Source: Chloracidobacterium sp. UBA7659 (GTDB lineage: Bacteria > Acidobacteriota > Blastocatellia > Pyrinomonadales > Pyrinomonadaceae). Taken from it: a stretch of DNA of 9,154 nucleotides. Below the pieces are notes generated by a model. That model ran no database searches and was not told where the DNA came from. It worked only from the letters and a program-made list of their open reading frames with translations. The position numbers were made by a program, and so were the translations under genes. Below are positions 1 through 5,369 of the stretch, piece by piece. The stretch spans positions 11,625 through 20,778 of the forward strand of contig DLHV01000039.1 in assembly GCA_002483395.1 (NCBI GenBank). Reading direction: 5' to 3'. How positions within the stretch are numbered: the first letter of the stretch is position 1; the number at the start of each line of letters is the position of its first letter.

Positions 1-686
1 AGCTTGGCTGCCTCGTCGGGCGTTTGATTGTCGAGCATGATGATGTCCGCACCTGATTCGATTGCCTCGCGAAGCTGAGCCCAGTTCGTTATCTCGACCT
101 CGATCTTATGCAGGTGTCCGACGTTGTTTTTCGCCGCAGTCACCGCTTCGGTAATGCCGCCGGCGAGAGCGATGTGGTTATCTTTAATGAGCACGCCGTC
201 ATCGAGGCCCATCCTATGATTTTTCCCGCCGCCCACCGTCACTGCGTATTTTTCAAGCAACCGCAGCCCCGGCGTAGTCTTGCGAGTATCAACAATCTGT
301 GCACCCGTTCCCTCAACTGCACGAACGTACTGCCTCGTCAGTGTCGCCACACCAGACATTCTTTGCAGCAGGTTCAAAGCGACCCGTTCACCCGTCAGCA
401 ATACATCCGCAGCCCCTTTCAGCGTCGCAAAAACAGTGCCCTCCTCGACCTCGTCACCGTCGTTATAGTTTGTTTCGATCTCGCTGCTGTCGGCGTCAAG
501 TTGAAAAAAAACGGCTTCGGCAACGTCGATACCGCAAATGACCAGGTATTCCTTCGCAAGGAATTTCCCCAACCCACGAATCTCCGGATCAACCGTCGAT
601 TGCGTCGTAATATCCCCGCGGCCGATGTCTTCGATGAGAAACTCACCGATCGAACCTAAAACTTCACCATTGTCGAGCCAGTTCAT
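1..686 (-). CDS. nadC: Nicotinate-nucleotide pyrophosphorylase (quinolinate phosphoribosyltransferase), C-terminus beyond window
   Basis: This cytoplasmic enzyme converts quinolinate and PRPP to nicotinate mononucleotide, CO2 and pyrophosphate, the step that feeds de novo NAD synthesis. Translating the minus strand from the ATG at 686 gives 228 residues, starting MNWLDNGEVLGSIGEF, before the window ends. The N-terminal lid domain has the family signature EDIGRGDITTQS (19-30). The barrel has the PRPP/quinolinate residues: RKT (135-137), EK (145-146), GGG followed by HR (152-158), LIKDNH (166-171), EVE (197-199) and MLDN (217-220). The family is about 280 residues long, so roughly 50 C-terminal residues lie outside. 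An in-frame stop at 705-707 and a REP element directly upstream limit the start to 686. No clear Shine-Dalgarno sequence is visible. No other NAD gene is in view. Confidence 0.95.
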   Translation of the reverse strand, partial: MNWLDNGEVLGSIGEFLIEDIGRGDITTQSTVDPEIRGLGKFLAKEYLVICGIDVAEAVFFQLDADSSEIETNYNDGDEVEEGTVFATLKGAADVLLTGERVALNLLQRMSGVATLTRQYVRAVEGTGAQIVDTRKTTPGLRLLEKYAVTVGGGKNHRMGLDDGVLIKDNHIALAGGITEAVTAAKNNVGHLHKIEVEITNWAQLREAIESGADIIMLDNQTPDEAAK

Positions 687-702
687 AAATGTAAAAGTCG
701 TC

Positions 703-812
703 CGCTACGGGCAGAAACGCGACCGTAAGGGAGCGTGCATACGGGCGCTGAATTTCTTCTGAATGAGCGCCCGCATGCACGCTCGTTCACACTCGCGTTT
801 CCGCCCGTAGCG
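703..812. repeat. REP/BIME element, copy 1 (arm a, then inverted arm b)
   Basis: An imperfect inverted repeat of about 110 bases fills the gap between nadC and the transposase gene. The left arm (703-749) begins CGCTACGGGCAGAAACGCGA and continues with the arm-a core CCGTAAGGGAGCGTGC. The reverse complement of the right arm (about 766-812) begins CGCTACGGGCGGAAACGCGA and continues with the arm-b core GTGTGAACGAGCGTGC. Both arms end GCGGGCGCT or nearly so, around a short AT-rich loop. The arms differ systematically only in the middle block, as in BIMEs built from two REP subtypes. In RNA it would form a long hairpin, which might end or protect transcripts; that role is inference. Confidence 0.9.
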
Positions 813-816
813 CCGA

Positions 817-1368
817 TTAGTCGTCAAACCGTTCCGCGTACCAATTTTCAAATTCTATATCACCTTGGCAATAAAGAACATACTCGATAGCAGCACCGAC
901 TTGATGATCTTTCCAGAGATACCGTCGGCTGCGGCCCCGGGACCAGGGCCGGAATTCACAATCGACGATTCGTTGTTTCCGCATGGCGCGTGTCGCGTAG
1001 CTTTTGAAGGTGTTTGCTATCGGCTCCGGCTTCATTTTGGCAGAAACGACCGCATGAGCGTGGTTGGAACGGACATTAACGGCGTGCAAAACGAACGGTC
1101 GGTGTTCGCAAACCTCCTTGATCGCCGCTTCCACATAAGGGCGGTGTTCGGCTTTGAGAATAAAAGCAGGCTGCTTCATATTCTCTTTCATTGCGGCCTT
1201 CAACCGGGCGTTCGGATCGCGTCTTAAAGCTCCACGCATGTTGTAATTGCCGTGAATGTCAACCGATTCCCTATCGTCGCCATGCAGCCATGTGCCATAG
1301 GTTCGAATGGTGATCAAATATGCAAGAGGGAAGACGTTATCATCCCAGTTTTCGCCGAAATAAGCCAT
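817..1368 (-). CDS. REP-associated tyrosine transposase (RAYT, Y1/HUH single-strand nuclease)
   Basis: This 183-residue protein belongs to the IS200/IS605-like Y1 transposase superfamily. These enzymes nick and join single-stranded DNA through a 5'-phosphotyrosine link. The HUH metal-binding pair is His103-Ala-His105 inside NVRSNHAHAVV. The best nucleophile candidate is Tyr163 in AIEYVLYCQ, 58 residues after the second His, close to the spacing in IS608 TnpA; Tyr166 is an alternative. The N-terminal ITIRTYGTWLHGD and the late RRYLWKDHQVGAAIEYV blocks resemble chromosomal RAYTs. The gene lies between two clusters of REP elements (703-812 and 1380-1553), as expected for a RAYT that acts on its own repeats. 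The ATG at 1368 precedes MAYFGENWDD. The reading frame is intact, so it may be active. No accessory TnpB or cargo gene is seen, which argues against an ordinary IS605 element. Confidence 0.9.
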   Translation of the reverse strand: MAYFGENWDDNVFPLAYLITIRTYGTWLHGDDRESVDIHGNYNMRGALRRDPNARLKAAMKENMKQPAFILKAEHRPYVEAAIKEVCEHRPFVLHAVNVRSNHAHAVVSAKMKPEPIANTFKSYATRAMRKQRIVDCEFRPWSRGRSRRYLWKDHQVGAAIEYVLYCQGDIEFENWYAERFDD

Positions 1369-1379
1369 AAAAGTGTGGA

Positions 1380-1553
1380 TTACGGGCAGAAACGCGAGTG
1401 TGAACGAGCGTGCATGCGAGGTCCGAGATTCTCGTTATCCTCGGTGAGCGTATGCACGCTCCGTAACGGTCGCGTTTCAGCCCGCAGCCGAACGTCCGCT
1501 GTCAACCCAGCGCCCGCATGCACGCTCCCTAACGGTCACGTTTCTGCCCGTAA
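1380..1553. repeat. REP/BIME cluster, copy 2 (one arm b, two inverted arms a)
   Basis: This compound element lies between the transposase start codon and the end of the next gene. The forward arm b is at 1380-1418, with the core GAGTGTGAACGAGCGTGC. Two arms of type a follow in the reverse orientation at 1451-1484 and 1509-1553. Their reverse complements carry ACCGTTACGGAGCGTGC and ACCGTTAGGGAGCGTGC. The last arm ends with GGGCAGAAACGTGACC on the complementary strand. It lies directly upstream of the RAYT, so it could affect that gene's expression, which is an inference. The third arm looks like an extra copy left by partial duplication. Confidence 0.88.
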
Positions 1554-1554
1554 G

Positions 1555-2193
1555 CTAGTTTCCTGTCATCGGGTCGGCTATCTTCAGGCCGCTCGGTTGG
1601 TAATCATACCTTGTAAACTGCCTGCTGCTCCAGCCGTTTGGGTCGAGGCCGCCGCGGCGGGTTTCGGTGTATTCAATGATGCCGCTGTCGTCGGCGACGA
1701 ATTTGATCTCGATGAACTTTAGCCTTACAGCATCGCGCTTGGAAGATCCAGTGTCCGCAAATGTCGCACGCCGTGTGTAGATCTTTCGCCCGGCGTTGTT
1801 CGGGTCGGGCTCGACGAAATATTCATAGTCGCCGTCCGGTATCGCGACCATCTTGCCGGCCTTAGCACATTCCTTAGTCGCCCGCTTCCACGCCTTTTCG
1901 CCGTCCTTGCAAAAGAACTGGCCGTTCAGCATGATCGAGTTCGATCGCGTTTTCTTGCCGTTAAAATCCTCGACAACATCGATCTTCTTCGCGTCCGGCC
2001 CGACAAAATCCGAAACGATCTGCCGCGTCCCGTTCACCTGCGTGCCGGTGTAAAACGTCTCGGTCGTCAAAACGCGGCGGTCGCGAGAGGAAGCGGTTTC
2101 GAGTGCCTTTGAGAGAGCCGTGTTGTATTCGGCCTCAGACATCTTTTCAGTCTGAGCAAAAGAGGGTAATACAACGATCAAAAATGGTAGCAC
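1555..2193 (-). CDS. Secreted protein of unknown function, paralog of the next upstream gene; 5' end uncertain
   Basis: I do not recognise a named family. The 212-residue reading frame starts at a GTG (2193) with MLPFLIVVLPSFAQTEK. This is a hydrophobic stretch ending in an S-F-A/Q-like signal-peptidase I site, but it lacks the usual positive N-region. The mature part resembles the protein encoded at 2386-3009 along its length: an EY..AL block near the start, an F.GK stretch, a Cys-containing G.FFCKDG..AW (matching SFCREGKGKW) followed by a second Cys, and a late K.I..KF..D.SG segment. The two Cys could form a disulfide outside the cytoplasm. The true start may be the GTG at 2216, which has GGAGG at 2231-2227. 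That start is out of frame unless one T is added to the run at 2194-2198. The product is probably periplasmic. Confidence 0.75.
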   Translation of the reverse strand: MLPFLIVVLPSFAQTEKMSEAEYNTALSKALETASSRDRRVLTTETFYTGTQVNGTRQIVSDFVGPDAKKIDVVEDFNGKKTRSNSIMLNGQFFCKDGEKAWKRATKECAKAGKMVAIPDGDYEYFVEPDPNNAGRKIYTRRATFADTGSSKRDAVRLKFIEIKFVADDSGIIEYTETRRGGLDPNGWSSRQFTRYDYQPSGLKIADPMTGN

Positions 2194-2213
2194 AAAAAGA
2201 ATATTGCCGATTT

Positions 2214-2231
2214 CACTTTTCAGTTACCTCC
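2214..2231 (-). promoter_or_regulatory. Shine-Dalgarno and alternative GTG start that bear on the gene at 1555-2193
   Basis: On the minus strand GGAGG (2231-2227) is followed after 10 bases by GTG (2216-2214). That GTG opens MKSAIFF, a convincing positively charged signal-peptide N-region, but the frame stops soon afterwards. A CTG (2223-2221) is in the correct frame but only 3 bases from the Shine-Dalgarno. The annotated GTG at 2193 has no Shine-Dalgarno of its own. The most economical reading is that a T is missing from the five-T run at 2198-2194. A real CTG start is the other option. Confidence 0.5.
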
Positions 2232-2245
2232 ACTGTGTTCCTGTC

Positions 2246-2361
2246 TTACGGGCGGAAACGCGACCGTTAGGGAGCGTGCATGCGGGCGCTTGATTCGGGG
2301 GCGCTTTCCACTTTCAGCGCTGAATGCACGCTCGTTCACACTCGCGTTTCTGCCCGTAGCG
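2246..2361. repeat. REP/BIME element, copy 3 (arm a, then inverted arm b)
   Basis: A 116-base imperfect inverted repeat lies between the two secreted-protein genes. The left arm (2246-2290) reads TTACGGGCGGAAACGCGACC and goes on with GTTAGGGAGCGTGCATGC, which is type a. The reverse complement of the right arm (about 2315-2361) carries GCGAGTGTGAACGAGCGTGC, which is type b. The centre holds an additional GGCGCT/AGCGC pairing. The layout is the same as copy 1, with the a and b arms in the same order along the plus strand. As RNA, it could separate the expression of the two genes. Confidence 0.9.
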
Positions 2362-2385
2362 TTCATTTGATCGGTGCCTCGATCC

Positions 2386-3009
2386 TTAAGCCCGTGAGGC
2401 CATACTCGAAACTGTCTTTGAAATAGCCTTCCAATTGTCTGAATCCGCGTAACCTCGGATTGACTCCACGCCGATCAACTTTCCGCTCTGATCAATTTCG
2501 AATTTCGTTTCCGAATACATCTTACGGATCGATCCAGCCTTTTTGTCATCCGGCATCCCGTATGTCATTCGTTTGCGAAATCTTCGTACTGGTTTGTCAT
2601 CTACACGAACCTCGGTAAGCGTGAATTCCTCACTGATAACCGACGAGGACGGGATTCCCGTAAATCGGTCACAGTTCGCTTTCGTCCATTTCCCTTTTCC
2701 TTCTCTACAGAACGATACGCCACTAATCTTTATCGTTTCGCGTCTCTCCGACTTCCCTTCAAATTCTGCTTCAAAAAGATATCGCTTCTTATTGGGCGGT
2801 ATTGTTTCGTTCAGATGTCTCTCGAACCCGGATATCTTTCCGCTCCTGAAATACTCCTCGACGGTTGTTCTACGGTGGATCAACGTATCAGCAACACCGT
2901 AGGATTGGGTCAAAGCAGACTGGTATTCCCACGCAGATATTGTTTTCGTCTGACCGAAAACGGAAACCGCGGCTAATAATATTAGCGATCCGAACATCAC
3001 ACTACGCAT
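2386..3009 (-). CDS. Secreted protein of unknown function, paralog of the gene at 1555-2193
   Basis: I do not recognise a named family. From the ATG at 3009 the product is 207 residues. It begins MRSVMFGSLILLAAVSVFGQ, a standard signal peptide with an Arg N-region, a hydrophobic core and a likely cleavage site after V-F-G. The mature protein is charged and soluble. It shares the order of its conserved blocks with the neighbouring paralog, including SFCREGKGKW followed by a second Cys about ten residues later. An upstream in-frame ATG at 3030 is unlikely: it would put seven extra residues ahead of the signal peptide, and it overlaps GGAGG, which sits 12 bases before the ATG at 3009. Only one base separates this start from the valS stop, so co-transcription or translational coupling with valS is likely. 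The product probably acts in the periplasm or at the cell surface. Confidence 0.8.
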   Translation of the reverse strand: MRSVMFGSLILLAAVSVFGQTKTISAWEYQSALTQSYGVADTLIHRRTTVEEYFRSGKISGFERHLNETIPPNKKRYLFEAEFEGKSERRETIKISGVSFCREGKGKWTKANCDRFTGIPSSSVISEEFTLTEVRVDDKPVRRFRKRMTYGMPDDKKAGSIRKMYSETKFEIDQSGKLIGVESIRGYADSDNWKAISKTVSSMASRA

Positions 3010-3010
3010 G

Positions 3011-5344
3011 CTACACAAGTGCCTCCACATTCGCTTTGAGCGTTATTATCTGCTGTTCAAGCTCTTCTTTTCTGCCCCGAAGTTCCTGCACCTTGTCCGC
3101 CGGAGCGCGTTCCACAAAATTCGCGTTCGAAAGCTGGCCGTTCAGCCGCTGCAATTCTACATCCAGTTTCTCGATCTGGTTTTGCAGACGATCGCGTTCC
3201 TTGTCGAAATCGATCAGGCCTTCGAGCGGCACGGCGATCTCGGCACCGCCCGTTAGGACGGCCCGGGCGGAGGCTTTGGGTACATCGAGCGAATCTCCTA
3301 ATACAATCTTATCAGCACGCGCAAGCTTTTTGATCTGAGCCTCGTTTGCGGTGAAAATCGCCTGCATTTCAGAACTCGCGGCAACGTGGATCGAAAGACG
3401 GTCGCCAGCTTTGATGTTCATCTCTGCGCGGATGTTGCGTACCTTTGTGATCAGCTCGATCACGGATTGCATCTCGCTCTCGGCCTTTTCGTCTATAAGC
3501 GCATCGTCGCCCGCCGGAAAACTCGTCAGCATTATCGTCGAAGCGGCCGAGCGATAGGCCGCGTTATGCAGCGAATTCGAAACACCCGGAAGCTTCTGCC
3601 ACAGCTCTTCGGTCAGATACGGCATGAATGGGTGGAGCAGGCGAAGGGCCTGTTCCAATACGGTCAGAATACGACTCCGGGCAGAAACGCGAGTGTAAGC
3701 GAGCGTGCCTTCCTCGCCGACGTCCGATGCACGCTCCCTTACGGTCGCCTTTCCGCCCGTAAACGCATCTCCGCCCGTAATTTCATCTTTTACGAGCTCA
3801 ATATACCAATCGCAGAAGTCGTCCCAGAAAAAATGGTAAAGAAGCTGAATGGCCTCGTGAAATTGGTAAGTATCAATGGCTTGGTTCACCGCCTTCGCCG
3901 TTTTGTTCAAACGTGAAATGATCCATTTATCGGCGAGCGAAAAGTTTGGAGTTCCGCCTTCAGGCGGCACCACCCCGTCAGCGGAAGCCGCTGCCACCCC
4001 TCCTAAAACAGGAGGGGAGCTAAAAGAAGCCTGCTGAAGCAGGGACTCAGAACTTATCGACGCACCTTCCGAATTCATGAGACAAAACCGCGTTGCGTTC
4101 CAGATCTTGTTCGCAAAATTGCGGTATGTTTCGACCCCGATGTCGTTCCATTTGATATCGGCACCGGTGGCGATCGATGCAAGGTAGATGCGCGTCGCGT
4201 CGACGCCGAATTTATCGAACATGTCGATCGGATCGACGCCGTTGTTGCGCGATTTGGACATCGGCTTTCCATCCTTGCCAAGCACGGTGCCGGTGACGAT
4301 CACATCTTCGAACGCCTTCTTGCCCGTGAATTTTTTAGTAAGCATGATCATTCGCGAAACCCAGAGAAAAATGATGTCGCGGCCGGTTACCAGCACATCG
4401 GTGGGAAGAAAGACGTCGAGATCGGAAGGAGAGTGGACATTCTTTTCCGCCGGAGCGGGGACACTCTTGTCCCCAAGGCTGCGGTTTTCAGCAGCCTCCT
4501 CTTTGTCCGCTAACCTTTCGGACGCCGAGGCGGCGTCCGTGGGGACATGAGTGTCCCCGCTCCAGCCGAACGTCGAGAACGCCCATAGCCCCGACGAGAA
4601 CCATGTATCCAACACGTCCTGGTCTTGAGTAAGTTCACGGCCGCCGGCGTTTTCGATCGCCTGTTCCTCTGAACGTGCAACGTAAACATTGCCCTCCGCG
4701 TCGTACCACGCCGGGATCTGATGTCCCCACCAAAGCTGTCGTGAAATCGTCCAGTCCTTCAAGTTTTCGAGCCACGCCGTGTAAACCTTCTCGTGCGGAA
4801 CCTGCGGCGAAAAATGGGGCACGCCTTCCGTTCGCATCAGGTCGAGCGCCATATCGCGCATTTCTTCCATTTTGACGAACCACTGATCGGAGAGTATCGG
4901 CTCGACGATAGTTTTGCACCGTTCGCAGACCGGAAGCGTTATCTCGTAATCTTCCACCCGTTCCAATAACCCAAGTTCCTCAAATCGCTCAACAACTTTT
5001 GCACGAGCAACGAACCGGTCCAGTCCATCAAAATCCGGCCCGGCTTCGGCGTTCATCGTCGCGTCCTCATTCATCACGAGCAGACGCGGCAAATTATGAC
5101 GTTCGCCGACCTGATAATCGTTTGGGTCATGGGCGGGCGTGATCTTTACCGCACCGGTGCCGAATTCGGCATCAACGTATTCGTCACCCACGATGGGAAT
5201 CTCGCGGTCCGTCAACGGCAAGAGGATCGTTTTGCCTATAAGATCTTTATATCGTTCATCCTTTGGATTTACGGCAACCGCCGTGTCACCAAGCATCGTC
5301 TCGGGGCGTGTTGTCGCGACGGTGATCGTGTCAGTAGCCCGCAC
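3011..5344 (-). CDS. valS: Valyl-tRNA synthetase, N-terminal region missing, with three in-frame repeat insertions
   Basis: This class I synthetase charges tRNA-Val and removes mischarged threonine. The 777 codons from GTG (5344) begin at the editing (CP1) domain: ITVATTRPETMLGD at about 7-20. SDQWFVKM, RQLWWGHQIPAWY, LDTWFSSGLW (about 243-252) and the KMSKS-type loop PMSKS (about 360-364) follow. The anticodon-binding domain comes next, with PFMPYLTEELWQKLP, and the C-terminal coiled coil (about 708-777) rich in Leu, Glu and Arg. About 200 N-terminal residues are absent, including the HIGH motif of the Rossmann fold; an in-frame stop lies at 5357-5359. As read, the protein cannot make valyl-adenylate. 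Non-family peptides at about 261-298, 433-466 and 522-558 match palindromic repeats in the DNA. The frame stays open through all three, which suggests the complete gene was functional. Confidence 0.92.
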   Translation of the reverse strand: MRATDTITVATTRPETMLGDTAVAVNPKDERYKDLIGKTILLPLTDREIPIVGDEYVDAEFGTGAVKITPAHDPNDYQVGERHNLPRLLVMNEDATMNAEAGPDFDGLDRFVARAKVVERFEELGLLERVEDYEITLPVCERCKTIVEPILSDQWFVKMEEMRDMALDLMRTEGVPHFSPQVPHEKVYTAWLENLKDWTISRQLWWGHQIPAWYDAEGNVYVARSEEQAIENAGGRELTQDQDVLDTWFSSGLWAFSTFGWSGDTHVPTDAASASERLADKEEAAENRSLGDKSVPAPAEKNVHSPSDLDVFLPTDVLVTGRDIIFLWVSRMIMLTKKFTGKKAFEDVIVTGTVLGKDGKPMSKSRNNGVDPIDMFDKFGVDATRIYLASIATGADIKWNDIGVETYRNFANKIWNATRFCLMNSEGASISSESLLQQASFSSPPVLGGVAAASADGVVPPEGGTPNFSLADKWIISRLNKTAKAVNQAIDTYQFHEAIQLLYHFFWDDFCDWYIELVKDEITGGDAFTGGKATVRERASDVGEEGTLAYTRVSARSRILTVLEQALRLLHPFMPYLTEELWQKLPGVSNSLHNAAYRSAASTIMLTSFPAGDDALIDEKAESEMQSVIELITKVRNIRAEMNIKAGDRLSIHVAASSEMQAIFTANEAQIKKLARADKIVLGDSLDVPKASARAVLTGGAEIAVPLEGLIDFDKERDRLQNQIEKLDVELQRLNGQLSNANFVERAPADKVQELRGRKEELEQQIITLKANVEALV
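3677..3780. repeat. REP/BIME element, copy 4, translated inside valS
   Basis: This is the same family as the elements around the transposase. The left arm (3677-3709) has CCGGGCAGAAACGCGAGTG, which is type b. The reverse complement of the right arm (3726-3762) has GCGACCGTAAGGGAGCGTGC, which is type a. The end sequence ACGGGCGGA is repeated 18 bases apart (complement of 3771-3779 and 3753-3761), a small terminal duplication. In valS the element encodes a Gly/Ala/Arg/Glu-rich peptide of about 33 residues, including KATVRERASDVGEE. It falls between ELVKDEIT and RSRILTVLEQ, where the family has only a short loop. Confidence 0.9.
3948..4048. repeat. Second palindromic repeat family (four hairpins), translated inside valS
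   Basis: Four short perfect or near-perfect hairpins lie in a row: CCGCC/GGCGG (3954-3967), CAGCGG/CCGCTG (3979-3993), CCCCTCCT/AGGAGGGG (3997-4017) and CCTGC/GCAGG (4030-4043). In the valS frame they encode SSPPVLGGVAAASADGV and PPEGGTP, between the anticodon-domain segments RFCLMNSEG and DKWIISRLNKT. The composition and structure do not resemble the REP family, so this is a different element. Only one copy is in the window, so its repetitive nature is inferred from structure. Confidence 0.72.
4452..4563. repeat. 112-base element with 23-base terminal inverted repeats, translated inside valS
   Basis: The ends at 4452-4474 and 4541-4563 are inverted repeats of each other over 23 bases with one mismatch. 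Each begins GGAGCGGGGACA when read inward and is itself a small hairpin (GGGGACA/TGTCCCC or nearly so). The interior holds two more inverted pairs: GGCTGC/GCAGCC (4478-4497) and CGGACGCC/GGCGTCCG (4519-4539). The valS frame reads it as DTHVPTDAASASERLADK and further residues, between FGWSGDT and FLPTDVLVTG of the catalytic domain. No transposase with these ends is visible. Confidence 0.85.
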
Positions 5345-5369
5345 GTGAGTAAGGGCTTAAGCAAATATC
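5345..5369. other. Junction between truncated valS and rplJ
   Basis: Only 25 bases separate the first possible start of valS (minus) from the rplJ start (plus). Upstream on the minus strand the valS frame runs through four more codons and reaches a stop at 5357-5359. On the plus strand rplJ has only a weak AAGGG at 5351-5355, 14 bases from its ATG. It has no long leader, which L10 operons commonly use for autoregulation. There is no room for two promoters. Both genes look cut here, either by an assembly join or by a genomic rearrangement. Confidence 0.75.

Noticed and set aside
1252..1722. Plus-strand open frame of 156 codons across the RAYT start, the REP cluster and the end of the secreted-protein gene
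   Set aside because: It is antisense to two better-supported genes and runs through repeat arms. It has no recognisable motif or ribosome-binding site.
3009..3030. Start of the secreted-protein gene at the upstream ATG (3030)
   Set aside because: It would add seven residues before a standard signal peptide and would place the ribosome-binding GGAGG inside the coding sequence. The ATG at 3009 fits better.
703..3780. CRISPR array suggested by the repeated GC-rich units
   Set aside because: The units occur as inverted pairs in separate gaps, not as direct repeats with regular unique spacers. A RAYT explains them better.
5341..5369. A REP remnant at the valS/rplJ junction
   Set aside because: Only a stretch of about seven bases (CCCTTAC on the minus strand) resembles the REP core. 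That is too short to claim repeat-mediated recombination.
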